Positions 1-8,327 of a stretch of 64,000 bases of DNA are shown one piece after another. The notes beneath the pieces are model-generated. The model saw only the letters and a program-made list of their open reading frames with translations, was not told where the DNA came from and ran no database searches. The position numbers and the translations under genes are program-made. Origin of the DNA: Comamonadaceae bacterium (lineage in GTDB: Bacteria; Pseudomonadota; Gammaproteobacteria; Burkholderiales; Burkholderiaceae_C); NCBI GenBank assembly GCA_027484575.1, contig JAIXSQ010000014.1, forward strand, positions 1 through 64,000. The letters are read 5' to 3'. Within the stretch, counting starts at the first letter, position 1; each line of letters opens with the position of its first letter.

Positions 1-501
1 ACCAAGTACCTGATCAACCCGACCGGCCGCTTCGTCATCGGCGGCCCGCAGGGCGACTGCGGCCTGACCGGCCGCAAGATCATCGTCGACACCTACGGCG
101 GCGCCTGCCCGCACGGCGGCGGCGCGTTCTCGGGCAAGGACCCGTCCAAGGTCGACCGCTCGGCCGCCTACGCCGCCCGCTACGTGGCCAAGAACATCGT
201 GGCCGCCGGCCTGGCGCGCCAGTGCCAGATCCAGGTCGCCTACGCCATCGGCGTGGCCAAGCCGATGAACGTGACGGTCTACACCGAGGGCACCGGCGTG
301 ATCCCCGACGACCAGATCGCCGCGCTGGTCAACGAGCATTTCGACCTGCGTCCCAAGGGCATCATCCAGATGCTCGACCTGCTGCGCCCGATCTACGAGA
401 AGACCGCCGCCTACGGCCACTTCGGCCGCGAGGAGCCGGAGTTCTCGTGGGAGAAGACCGACAAGGCTGCCGCGCTGCGCGCAGCGGCCGGGCTGAAGTA
501 A
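1..501 (+). CDS. metK: S-adenosylmethionine synthetase, C-terminal part (5' end outside window)
   Basis: Makes S-adenosylmethionine from methionine and ATP in the cytoplasm. Only the last 166 residues are present; the family is usually about 390 residues long. The window opens in frame at [16 protein letters not shown]. This is followed by [17 protein letters not shown] and the glycine-rich [16 protein letters not shown] loop (phosphate/Mg binding), both hallmarks of MetK. The gene ends with TAA at 499-501 and converges on the leftward gene that ends at 618, with a palindromic repeat in between. Identification is secure; nothing can be said about its start or promoter. Confidence 0.97.
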   Translation, partial: TKYLINPTGRFVIGGPQGDCGLTGRKIIVDTYGGACPHGGGAFSGKDPSKVDRSAAYAARYVAKNIVAAGLARQCQIQVAYAIGVAKPMNVTVYTEGTGVIPDDQIAALVNEHFDLRPKGIIQMLDLLRPIYEKTAAYGHFGREEPEFSWEKTDKAAALRAAAGLK

Positions 502-508
502 GCCACCC

Positions 509-589
509 GTCGCCCCGGCGGAAGCCGGGGCCCAGCGACTTGCGCCGACGCCGCGCAGTCACTGGATCCCGGCCTTTGCCGGGATGACC
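509..589. repeat. Paired-palindrome (REP/BIME-like) intergenic repeat, copy 1
   Basis: Two GC-rich palindromes lie back to back. One is centred near 521 (CGCCCCGGCGGAAGCCGGGG) and the other near 575 (ATCCCGGCCTTTGCCGGGAT). They are joined by a spacer carrying CAGCGACT and GTCACTGG. The same two half-elements recur near 7.9, 14.6, 18.8, 25.5, 30.4 and 55.3 kb. It fills the gap between the convergent metK and the 618 gene and could act as a bidirectional terminator or mRNA 3' stabiliser. Confidence 0.85.
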
Positions 590-617
590 GGCACCCCGTC
601 CCCACGGGGCTGCCGCA

Positions 618-1526
618 CTACTGCACCACCGTCCCCTGCTGCCGCACGACCTCCTGGCGCTTCATCGCCACGTAGGTCGCGCGGTCCATCTCGTGCAGCT
701 GCCGCGGCCAGCGCTCGACCGCGTCGAACCAGGCCTGGATGCGGCGCTCGGCGCGCTGCGCCGGCGGGGCCTCCAGCGCGTCCAGGTAGGCGTCGATCGC
801 CAGGTAGTGGCGCATCGCGTTGCGCTCCACCGCCCCGCGCACGCCGCCCACGTAGGCCGGCCGCCCGGCCGCATCGCGCCCCGCCTCGCTGAAGCCCACC
901 TTGTCCGCACCCGCGGTCGCCAGGTAGGCCTGCATCGCCAGCCGCCCCGACAGCCCGTAGCCGTACGTGTATTGCAGCCGCAGGAAGGTGCGCCCGCCCT
1001 CCAGCGGGATCGCCGACACCCCGATGCGGTAGTCGCGCGTGCCCACCGGCCCCTCGGGCGCCAGCAGCTGCAGCGCCAGGTGGTCGGGCTGCGCCGCGAC
1101 CGTGCGCCAGGCGAAGGCCAGCCGGTAGGTCTTGTCCAGCGGCTGGTCCCACTTGCGGCCCACCCGCACCACCAGCTCGGTGCCGCCATCGCGCGGCCGC
1201 GCCTGGCAGTACTTGGTGTTGAACGGCAGGATCAGGATGTCGCACCAGGCCGCCGGCTGCGACAGCGCGTCGCGCACGGCCTCGAACGGATGCGCCAGCA
1301 CCGCGTGCACCTCGCCCTCGAGCCGCTCGGGCGACTCGCGCGAGGCGATGTGCAGCGGGTGGCCGTAGCCGTTGCTCGCCAGCGCCTCGCGCAGCTGGGC
1401 ATGCCGTGCGCGCAGCTCGGCGCCATCGGCCCGCGCGTCGCCGCCGGCGAGCGCGGCACCCGCGGCCAGCGCCAGGGCGGCACGCCAGTGCCATCCGCGA
1501 CGACGAACGATCAGGAAAGCAGCCAT
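618..1526 (-). CDS. Exported START/SRPBCC-like protein of unknown function
   Basis: A 302-residue protein. It starts with a basic stretch and a hydrophobic segment (about residues 12-34, ending ADG), read as a signal peptide or membrane anchor. The remainder has the character of a helix-grip lipid-binding fold (START/SRPBCC). One stretch, ALSQPAAWCDILILPFNTK, resembles the entry of such domains, where a ligand-induced damage or binding role is often guessed. No catalytic motif is visible. The gene stands alone, converging on metK and diverging from the DUF2383 gene at 1719 across a 192-bp gap. The substrate is unknown; the START assignment is my reading of sequence style, not a search result. 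Confidence 0.7.
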   Translation of the reverse strand: MAAFLIVRRRGWHWRAALALAAGAALAGGDARADGAELRARHAQLREALASNGYGHPLHIASRESPERLEGEVHAVLAHPFEAVRDALSQPAAWCDILILPFNTKYCQARPRDGGTELVVRVGRKWDQPLDKTYRLAFAWRTVAAQPDHLALQLLAPEGPVGTRDYRIGVSAIPLEGGRTFLRLQYTYGYGLSGRLAMQAYLATAGADKVGFSEAGRDAAGRPAYVGGVRGAVERNAMRHYLAIDAYLDALEAPPAQRAERRIQAWFDAVERWPRQLHEMDRATYVAMKRQEVVRQQGTVVQ

Positions 1527-1718
1527 GCGCCCCAGCCTGCGGCGGCACGCCCGGCCGCGCCGTAGGACCCGCCTGCAAGCCGCCCTGCGACGGGCGCAGC
1601 CCGGCTGTCGGTTGTCCTACACCCGGTCCCCGGTTTCGCTGACCGAACAGCCGCGCGCCACTCCCAACGATGGGCGGGATTCCCTCCCATCCCCGACCAC
1701 ACACCCACAGGAGTTGCC

Positions 1719-3542
1719 ATGGCAGACGAACGAGACCTCAACCGCGATCCGCTGACCGACGAGCCCGGTGCGCATCCCGTGGGCACGGGCGTGGGCGCCA
1801 CCGGCGGCGCACTGGCTGGCGCGGCAGCCGGCACCATCGCCGGGCCGATCGGCACGATGGTCGGCGGCGTGATCGGCGCCGTCGTCGGCGGCCTGGCCGG
1901 CAAGGCCGCGGCCGAGGCGGTCAACCCCACCGCCGAGGAAGCGCACTGGCGCGAGAACTACACCGGCGAGCCGTACTACGAGCAGGGCCGCAGCTTCGAC
2001 GACTACGCCCCCGCCTACCGCCACGGCGTGGAAGGCCGGCTGCAGCACGAGGGCGACTGGGACCAGGCCGAGCCGCGCCTGGGCGCCGACTGGGACCGCG
2101 CGCGCGGCAGCTCCAGCCTGGGCTGGGACCAGGCCCGCCACGCCAGCCGCGCCGCCTGGGACCGTGCCGAGCGCCAGCGCGGCGGCTCGCATGCCATGGG
2201 CAGCGACACCGCGGTCGTGCGCTCGGCCGACCTGGCCGGCGGCCGCATGGGCAGCGGCGGCACCGACATGGCGGGCGCCAGCATCGGCACCCGCGGCGAG
2301 GGCAGCGATGCCGCCATGCGCGGCTCGTCCACCGAGCGCGGCTCGGGCACGGCGACCGGCACCGCCGGCACCGTCGGGGCCTTGCAGAGCGCCGGCAACG
2401 ACAGCGGCAGCCGCTCCGACGTCATCGACGTGCTGCAGGACCTGGTGGAGACCTGCAAGGACGGCGAGCACGGCTTCCGCGAGAGCGCCGAGCAGGCCCG
2501 GCGCCAGGACCTCAAGTCGATGTTCCTGCAGCGGGCCGACGCCTGCCGCCGCGGCGCCGAGGAACTGAACGACCAGATCCGCCACCTGGGCGGCACCATC
2601 GAGACCAGCGGCAGCGCCCTGGGCACGGTGCACCGCGGCTGGGTGGCGGTGAAGTCCAAGCTCAGCACCTACGACGACAAGGCCGTGCTGGAGGAATGCG
2701 AGCGCGGCGAGGACAACGCGCTGGCCCGCTACCGCAAGGCCCTGAAGTCCAACCTGCCGGACAACATCCGCCAGCTGGTCGAACGCCAGCTGCAGGGCGT
2801 GCAGCGCAACCACGACGAGATCAAGCGACTGCGCGACCAGGCGCGGCAGGACGACCAGCAAGGCGGCACGGCCACGACCCTGGGCAGCAGCCCCGGCATG
2901 ACCTCGGGCCAGCCCACGCAGGGTGCCATGGGCCTGACGGGATCGACCCTGGGCTCCGGCGGGCCCGCGCAGCAGCAGGGCCTGGGCAGCCAGGGCCAGG
3001 GCTCGCAGACCTCGTCCATCGAGCGCGGCACCGGCACCGCCACCGGCGTGGCCGGCACCGTGGGCGCCATGCAGAGCGCCGGTGACGACTCGGGCAGCCG
3101 CTCCGACGTGGTCGACGTGCTGCAGGACCTGGTGGAGGTCTGCAAGGACGGCGAGTACGGCTTCCGCCAGAGCGCCGAGCGCGCGCAGCGCCAGGACCTG
3201 AAGTCGCTGTTCGAGCAGCGCGCGCAGGACTGCCAGCGCGGCGCGCAGGAGCTCAACGAGCACATCCGCCGCTTCGGCGGCACGACCGAGGACTCGGGCA
3301 GCGCCCTGGGGGCGGTGCACCGCGGCTGGGTGTCGGTGAAATCGGCCTTGAGCACCAACGACGACAAGGCCATCCTCGAGGAATGCGAACGCGGCGAGGA
3401 CAACGCGCTGGCCCGCTACCGCAAGGCGCTGGCCAAGCCGCTGCCGGCCGAGTGCAAGGCACTGGTCGAGCGGCAGCTGCAGGGCGTGCAGCGCAACCAC
3501 GACCAGATCAAGATGCTGCGCGACAGCACCGCGCGCGGCTGA
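1719..3542 (+). CDS. Glycine-zipper protein with two tandem DUF2383 (PA2169-type) four-helix domains
   Basis: A 607-residue protein. Residues about 18-70 form a glycine-zipper segment (repeated GxxxG, for example GGVIGAVVGGLAGKAAAEAVNPT), a membrane-inserting motif typical of stress proteins. A YAPAYRHG-type linker follows. Two ferritin-like DUF2383 modules then occupy about residues 225-375 and 455-605, each starting SGSRSDVxDVLQDLVExCKDGE and ending near RNHDxIKxLRD. The linker before each module is duplicated too (ERGxGTATGxAGTVGAxQSAG), so the unit of duplication is about 170 codons. Related DUF2383 proteins normally carry one module. The ATG has a good CAGGAG ribosome site 6 bases upstream. 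It is followed 8 bp later by ligD. A general-stress role is inferred. Confidence 0.85.
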   Translation: MADERDLNRDPLTDEPGAHPVGTGVGATGGALAGAAAGTIAGPIGTMVGGVIGAVVGGLAGKAAAEAVNPTAEEAHWRENYTGEPYYEQGRSFDDYAPAYRHGVEGRLQHEGDWDQAEPRLGADWDRARGSSSLGWDQARHASRAAWDRAERQRGGSHAMGSDTAVVRSADLAGGRMGSGGTDMAGASIGTRGEGSDAAMRGSSTERGSGTATGTAGTVGALQSAGNDSGSRSDVIDVLQDLVETCKDGEHGFRESAEQARRQDLKSMFLQRADACRRGAEELNDQIRHLGGTIETSGSALGTVHRGWVAVKSKLSTYDDKAVLEECERGEDNALARYRKALKSNLPDNIRQLVERQLQGVQRNHDEIKRLRDQARQDDQQGGTATTLGSSPGMTSGQPTQGAMGLTGSTLGSGGPAQQQGLGSQGQGSQTSSIERGTGTATGVAGTVGAMQSAGDDSGSRSDVVDVLQDLVEVCKDGEYGFRQSAERAQRQDLKSLFEQRAQDCQRGAQELNEHIRRFGGTTEDSGSALGAVHRGWVSVKSALSTNDDKAILEECERGEDNALARYRKALAKPLPAECKALVERQLQGVQRNHDQIKMLRDSTARG

Positions 3543-3550
3543 CCCGGGCC

Positions 3551-6211
3551 GTGGCCGACGACGACCGCCCCGACGCCGAGCAGGCGCTGCGCACCTACCG
3601 GGCCAAGCGCCGGTTCGATGCCACGCCCGAGCCGGCCGGGGGCGGCCGTCCCGACGAGGAACACCGCAGCTTCGTGGTCCAGAAGCACTGGGCCACGCGG
3701 CTGCACTACGACTTCCGGCTCGAGCTGGACGGCACGATGAAGAGCTGGGCGGTGCCCAAGGGCCCGAGCTACGACATGCGCGACAAGCGCATGGCGATGC
3801 CCACCGAGGACCATCCCATCGCCTACAACCGCTTCGAGGGCACGATCCCCAAGGGCAACTACGGCGCGGGCGAGGTGATCGTCTGGGACAAGGGCACCTG
3901 GGTGCCGCTGGAGGATCCGCACCGGGGCCTGCGCGAGGGCAAGCTCAAGTTCGAGCTGCGCGGCCACAAGCTGCACGGCCACTGGACGCTGGTGCGCATG
4001 AAAGGCCGCGGCAACGGCCGCGAGGACCCCTGGCTGCTGATCAAGGAGCGCGACCCCTGGGTGCGCGACGCGACGGCCTACAGCGTGGTCGACGAGCGGC
4101 CCGAGAGCGTGGGCGCGCTGGACGACCGGCCGGCGCAGCCGCCGGTGCCGGGCGAAGACGCGCCGGCAGCGGCCGCGCCCGCATCACGGCAGCGCGGCGC
4201 CCGAGCCGGCGCCAAGGCCAAGGCCACGGCCGCCACCGTCCAGGCGCAGCCCGCCGCAGCGGGCCCGCCTGCCGGCGCCGTGCCCGCGCCCCTGCCCGCC
4301 GACCTCGCGCCCCAGCTGGCGACGCTGGCCACGGAGCCGCCGCGCGAGGCGGCCGGCTGGCTGTTCGAGATCAAGTTCGACGGCTACCGCATGCTGGCCC
4401 GCGCCGAGGCCGGGCAGGTGCGCCTGCTCACCCGCAACGGGCACGACTGGACGGCGCGGCTGGGCGCGCTGCGCGACGCGCTGCAGGCCATGGACCTGCC
4501 CGACGGCTGGTACGACGGCGAGATCATCATGCCCGGCCCCGAGGGCCAGCCCTCGGACTTCCAGGCGCTGCAGGGCGCCTTCGACAGCGCGCGCACCGCC
4601 GACATCGTCTACTGGCTGTTCGACCTGCCGTACTGCGCCGGCCAGGACCTGCGCGGCTGCACGCTGGACGACCGCCGCGCCGTGCTGCGCCGCATCGTCG
4701 AGCGCAAGCCGCAGCCGCGCGTGCGCTTCTCCGAGGCCTTCGACGCCGCGCCGCAGGACGTGGTCGCGTCGGCCTGCAGGCTCGGGCTCGAGGGTGTGAT
4801 CGCCAAGCGCCGCGACGGCGGCTACGCCAGCCGGCGCTCGGCCGACTGGCTCAAGCTCAAGTGCGTGCGCCGGCAGGAGTTCGTCATCGCCGGCTGGACC
4901 GATCCCAAGGGCTCGCGCACCGGCCTGGGCTCGCTGGTGCTGGCCGTGCACGACGCGCAGGGCGCGCTGCAGTACGCCGGCAACGTGGGCACGGGGTTCG
5001 ACGAGCGCACGCTCGCGACGCTGCGCGAGCGGATGCAGGCCGTCGCCACGGAACGCACGCCACTGGCCGCCACCACCGGCGTGCCCCGCGGCGTGCACTG
5101 GGTGCGGCCCACGCTGGTGGCCGAGGTGGCCTACGGCGAGTGGACCCGCGAGGGCCGGGTGCGCCATGCGGTGTTCCACGGCCTGCGCGAGGACAAGCCG
5201 GCCACGGCCATCACCCGCGAGCAGGCCCGGGCCGCGCCCGGCACGCCGGCGACCCCGGCCGGGCGCGGGCGGCGCAAGGCGGCGGCTGCGGCACCGGCGG
5301 CACCCGGGGTGGACGGCGGCACCCTGCCGCCCGACCTGAAGGTCACGCATCCCGAGCGCGTGGTCGATGCGTCCACCGGCACCACCAAGATCGCGCTGCT
5401 GCGCTACTACGCGCTGGTCGCGCCGCTGATGATGGAGCACCTGCTGCGCCGCCCCGTGGCCCTGGTGCGCGCGCCCTCGGGCATCGACGGCCAGCTGTTC
5501 TTCCAGAAGCACCTGGAGCGCTACCGGATGCCGGGGGTCGAGCCGCTGCCGGTGGCGGTCTTCCCCGGCCACCCGGCGATGCTCGAGGTGGCGCAGCCGC
5601 TGGGCCTGCTGTCGGCCGCGCAGATGAACGTGGTGGAGTTCCACACCTGGAACGCCACCGCCGATGCGCCGATGCAGCCCGACCGCATGACCTTCGACCT
5701 CGACCCCGGCGAGGGCTCGACCTGGGCGCAGATGCAGCAGGCGGCCGAGCTGGTGCGCGCCTTCCTCGCCGAGCTGGGCCTGCCGGCCTGGCTCAAGACC
5801 AGCGGCGGGAAGGGCCTGCACGTGGTGGTGCCGCTGCAGCGCGCCTTCGGCTGGGACGCGGTCAAGGGCTGCTCGCAGGCCATCGTGCAGCACCTGGCGC
5901 GCACCCTGCCCGACCGCTTCGTGGCCAAGAGCGGGCCGCGCAACCGCGTCGGCCGCATCTTCATCGACTACCTGCGCAACGGCCAGGGCGCCACCACCGC
6001 CTGCGCCTGGTCGGCGCGCGCTCGGCCGGGGCTGGGCATCTCGGTGCCGGTGGCCTGGGACGAGCTGCGCCAGCTGCGCAGCGGCGCGCACTGGACCGTG
6101 GCCGACATCCACCAGCGGCTGCCCGTGGGCAACCGGCCCTGGGACGGCTACGCCGCCAGCGCCGTGCCGCTGCAGCCCGCCATGGACCGCCTGGGCTGGT
6201 CGCCCGGCTGA
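3551..6211 (+). CDS. ligD: ATP-dependent DNA ligase LigD (phosphoesterase-ligase-polymerase)
   Basis: Multidomain enzyme of bacterial non-homologous end joining; 886 residues from the GTG at 3551. Upstream in-frame ATGs lie inside the preceding gene and would add unrelated sequence. Domain order matches Pseudomonas LigD. The 3'-phosphoesterase comes first (about residues 37-190, HFxxQKHxATRLHYDFRLE-like with HYDFRLEL). The ATP-dependent ligase follows (about 250-560) with the nucleotidylated lysine in KFDG, Lys275. The primase-like polymerase is C-terminal (about 595-880) with the metal motif FDLDPGE near 715. Ala/Pro-rich linkers join the domains. No ku gene is in the window, although NHEJ normally needs Ku. 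It follows the DUF2383 gene by 8 bp and may be co-transcribed with it. Confidence 0.95.
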   Translation: MADDDRPDAEQALRTYRAKRRFDATPEPAGGGRPDEEHRSFVVQKHWATRLHYDFRLELDGTMKSWAVPKGPSYDMRDKRMAMPTEDHPIAYNRFEGTIPKGNYGAGEVIVWDKGTWVPLEDPHRGLREGKLKFELRGHKLHGHWTLVRMKGRGNGREDPWLLIKERDPWVRDATAYSVVDERPESVGALDDRPAQPPVPGEDAPAAAAPASRQRGARAGAKAKATAATVQAQPAAAGPPAGAVPAPLPADLAPQLATLATEPPREAAGWLFEIKFDGYRMLARAEAGQVRLLTRNGHDWTARLGALRDALQAMDLPDGWYDGEIIMPGPEGQPSDFQALQGAFDSARTADIVYWLFDLPYCAGQDLRGCTLDDRRAVLRRIVERKPQPRVRFSEAFDAAPQDVVASACRLGLEGVIAKRRDGGYASRRSADWLKLKCVRRQEFVIAGWTDPKGSRTGLGSLVLAVHDAQGALQYAGNVGTGFDERTLATLRERMQAVATERTPLAATTGVPRGVHWVRPTLVAEVAYGEWTREGRVRHAVFHGLREDKPATAITREQARAAPGTPATPAGRGRRKAAAAAPAAPGVDGGTLPPDLKVTHPERVVDASTGTTKIALLRYYALVAPLMMEHLLRRPVALVRAPSGIDGQLFFQKHLERYRMPGVEPLPVAVFPGHPAMLEVAQPLGLLSAAQMNVVEFHTWNATADAPMQPDRMTFDLDPGEGSTWAQMQQAAELVRAFLAELGLPAWLKTSGGKGLHVVVPLQRAFGWDAVKGCSQAIVQHLARTLPDRFVAKSGPRNRVGRIFIDYLRNGQGATTACAWSARARPGLGISVPVAWDELRQLRSGAHWTVADIHQRLPVGNRPWDGYAASAVPLQPAMDRLGWSPG

Positions 6212-6215
6212 GCAC

Positions 6216-6977
6216 ATGACGACCACCTGCTGGCCCCGGACCCTGTGGATCGTGCGGCACGGCCAGAGCGCCGGCAACGTCGCGCGCGACCTGGCGGAGT
6301 CCGCCGGCGCGCACGTGATCGACATCGCCGAGCGCGACATCGACGTGCCGCTGTCGGCCCTGGGCGAGCGCCAGGCCCATGCGCTGGGCCAGTGGTTCGG
6401 CCGGCTGCCCGCGCACGAGCGGCCCGAGGTGATCCTGACCTCGCCCTACGTGCGGGCCCGCCAGACGACGAAGCTGCTGATGGATGCCGCCGGGCTGGAT
6501 CCGGCCCACGTGCGGCTGCGGGTGGACGAGCGGCTGCGCGAGAAGGAGTTCGGCATCCTGGACCGGCTCACGGTGGCCGGCATCCGCGCCCTGCATCCGG
6601 AGCTCGCCGCGCAGCGGCGGCACGTGGGCAAGTTCTACTTCCGCCCGCCGGGCGGCGAGAGCTGGTGCGACGTCATCCTGCGGCTGCGCAGCGCGCTGGA
6701 GATGGTCACCCGCGAGCATCCGCGCCAGCGCGTGCTGGTGGTGGCGCACCAGGTCATCGTCAACTGCCTGCGCTACCTGGTCGACGGGCTGGACGAGGCG
6801 CAGATCCTCGCGCTGGACCAGCGCGCCGACGTGCCCAACTGCGGCGTGACCTCCTGGCGGCTGGACGGGGACGCCGACGTCCTGCGCGGCGACCTGGTGC
6901 ACTTCGTCGCGCCGCTGCAGCAGGCCGGCGAGACGGTCACCACCGACCCCGACGCGCACGTCGCGGCCAATCCCTGA
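6216..6977 (+). CDS. Histidine phosphatase family protein (phosphoglycerate mutase-like)
   Basis: A 253-residue cytoplasmic phosphatase-fold protein. The catalytic motif is at residues about 11-16 (WIVRHGQSAGN, RHG with the phospho-accepting His). The second conserved His sits in VLVVAHQVIVNCLRYL, and TSPYVRARQTTKLL carries the usual arginine. Substrates of such proteins range from sugar phosphates to nucleotides and cannot be read from sequence. It starts 5 bp after ligD stops and is followed 3 bp later by the NAD(P)HX dehydratase-like gene, so the three are probably one transcript. Confidence 0.9.
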   Translation: MTTTCWPRTLWIVRHGQSAGNVARDLAESAGAHVIDIAERDIDVPLSALGERQAHALGQWFGRLPAHERPEVILTSPYVRARQTTKLLMDAAGLDPAHVRLRVDERLREKEFGILDRLTVAGIRALHPELAAQRRHVGKFYFRPPGGESWCDVILRLRSALEMVTREHPRQRVLVVAHQVIVNCLRYLVDGLDEAQILALDQRADVPNCGVTSWRLDGDADVLRGDLVHFVAPLQQAGETVTTDPDAHVAANP

Positions 6978-6979
6978 GC

Positions 6980-7855
6980 ATGGACGCACCGCGCACGCTC
7001 GACGCCGCGGCCCTGCGCGGCTGGCCGCTGCCGGCGCTGGACGACACCGCCGACAAGGAGGCGCGCGGCCGCCTGCTGGTGGTGGCCGGCAGCCGCGAGA
7101 TCCCCGGTGCCGCCGTGCTGGCCGCGACCGCGGCGCTGCGCGTGGGTGCCGGCAAGCTGGCCATCGCCACCGCCGAGTCGGTGGCCGCTTCCATGGCCTT
7201 CGCCATGCCCGAGGCGCGCGTGATCCCGCTGCCCGAGACGCCGGCCGGCGGCCTGCGCGCCGAGGCCGTGGACCGGCTCGCCAGGAGCCTGGAAGGCGCG
7301 CGGGCCCTGCTGGTGGGCCCGGGGCTGATGGACCGTGCGGCCACCTGCGCGCTGGTCGCCGCGCTGCTGCCGCTGGCGCGCGGCAAGGCGGTGGTGCTGG
7401 ATGCCCTGGCCATGGATGCGGCCGTGCACCTGGGCCGCTTCGACGAGCCGGTGCTGCTGACGCCGCATGCCGGCGAGATGGCGCACCTCACCGGGCTGGA
7501 CAAGGACGCGGTGCAGCGCGATCCGCAGGCCGCGGCCGCGCAGGCCGCCTGCCGCTGGAACGCCGTGGTGGCGGCCAAGGGCCCGGCCACGTTGATCGCC
7601 GCGCCCGACGGCGGCCTGTGGCGGCACGTGGGCGGCAACGCGGGCCTGGCCACCTCGGGCTCCGGCGACACCCTGGCCGGTGCCATCGCCGGCCTGGCCG
7701 CCCGCGGCGCCCCGCTGGCGCAGGCCTGCGCCTGGGGAGTGGCGCTGCACGCGCGCGCCGGCGAGCAGCTGGCCCAGCGCGTTGCGCCGGTGGGCTACCT
7801 CGCGCGCGAGATCGCGGATGCGATGGCGGGGGTGCTGCGGGACCTGCAGGCGTGA
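6980..7855 (+). CDS. nnrD: ADP/ATP-dependent NAD(P)HX dehydratase-like protein (YjeF C-terminal/NnrD domain)
   Basis: A 291-residue protein with the ribokinase-like fold of the YjeF C-terminal domain, which repairs hydrated NAD(P)H. Recognisable blocks are GRLLVVAGSREIPGAAVLAATAALRVGAGK, VLLTPHAGEMAHLTG and the nucleotide/catalytic loop NAGLATSGSGDTLAGAIAGL near residues 214-233. The epimerase (YjeF N-terminal) half is absent, so this is the stand-alone dehydratase form. It is the last gene of the ligD-phosphatase run and is followed by a 472-bp repeat-filled gap. Confidence 0.9.
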   Translation: MDAPRTLDAAALRGWPLPALDDTADKEARGRLLVVAGSREIPGAAVLAATAALRVGAGKLAIATAESVAASMAFAMPEARVIPLPETPAGGLRAEAVDRLARSLEGARALLVGPGLMDRAATCALVAALLPLARGKAVVLDALAMDAAVHLGRFDEPVLLTPHAGEMAHLTGLDKDAVQRDPQAAAAQAACRWNAVVAAKGPATLIAAPDGGLWRHVGGNAGLATSGSGDTLAGAIAGLAARGAPLAQACAWGVALHARAGEQLAQRVAPVGYLAREIADAMAGVLRDLQA

Positions 7856-7861
7856 GCCCCG

Positions 7862-8316
7862 GTCATCCCGGCGCAGGCCGGGATCCAGCGACTTCGCTGC
7901 GGCCGTCAGAACGTCACTGGGCCCCGGCCTTCGCCGGGGCGACGCGCCGAAGGGGCGCCATCGTCGCGCGCCCTCTCGCCACCCCGCGAAGGCGGGGATC
8001 CACGCACCACCGCCGCGCCCGATCGTGGATGCCCGCCTGCGCGGGCATGACGGGCCGCTGGCGCGCCGCAGCCGCTCCTGGGCCTCCCCACCGTCATCCC
8101 CGTCACGCCGTCATCCCCGCGAAGGCGGGGATCCACGCATCACCGCCGCGCCCGATCGTGGATGCCCGCCTGCGCGGGCATGACGGGCCGCTGGCGCGCC
8201 GCAGCCGCTCCGGGGGCTTACCGCCGTCATCCCCGTCACGCCGTCATCCCCGCGAAGGCGGGGATCCACGCACCACGACAGCGCCCCATCGCGGACCCCG
8301 CCTGTGCGCGGGCGAC
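7862..8316. repeat. Expanded palindromic repeat block with a 133-bp tandem unit, copy 2
   Basis: This 472-bp gap (7856-8327) holds no gene. It opens with a standard paired-palindrome repeat (7862 to about 7945). It continues with a tandem array of period exactly 133 bp: units begin with GCGAAGGCGGGGATCC at 7986, 8119 and 8252. The first two units are nearly identical (a handful of substitutions around the end of each unit); the third is truncated near 8290. Each unit contains the palindromes GATGCCCGCCTGCGCGGGCAT and GTCATCCCC-GCGAAG-GCGGGGAT. It lies between convergent genes. Confidence 0.9.
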
Positions 8317-8327
8317 GTCGCTGCGCC

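Noticed and set aside
3383..3550. Upstream in-frame start for ligD
   Set aside because: It would lie inside the DUF2383 gene and add 56 residues of unrelated Gly/Arg-rich sequence; the GTG at 3551 follows that gene's stop and gives the normal LigD length.
4184..6340. A 718-residue minus-strand frame opposite ligD
   Set aside because: It mirrors the LigD coding bias, lacks a ribosome site, and resembles no protein family; LigD motifs on the other strand are decisive.
7986..8290. CRISPR-like array near 8 kb
   Set aside because: The period is 133 bp, spacers are not unique, and no cas genes are present; it is a tandemly amplified REP-like element.
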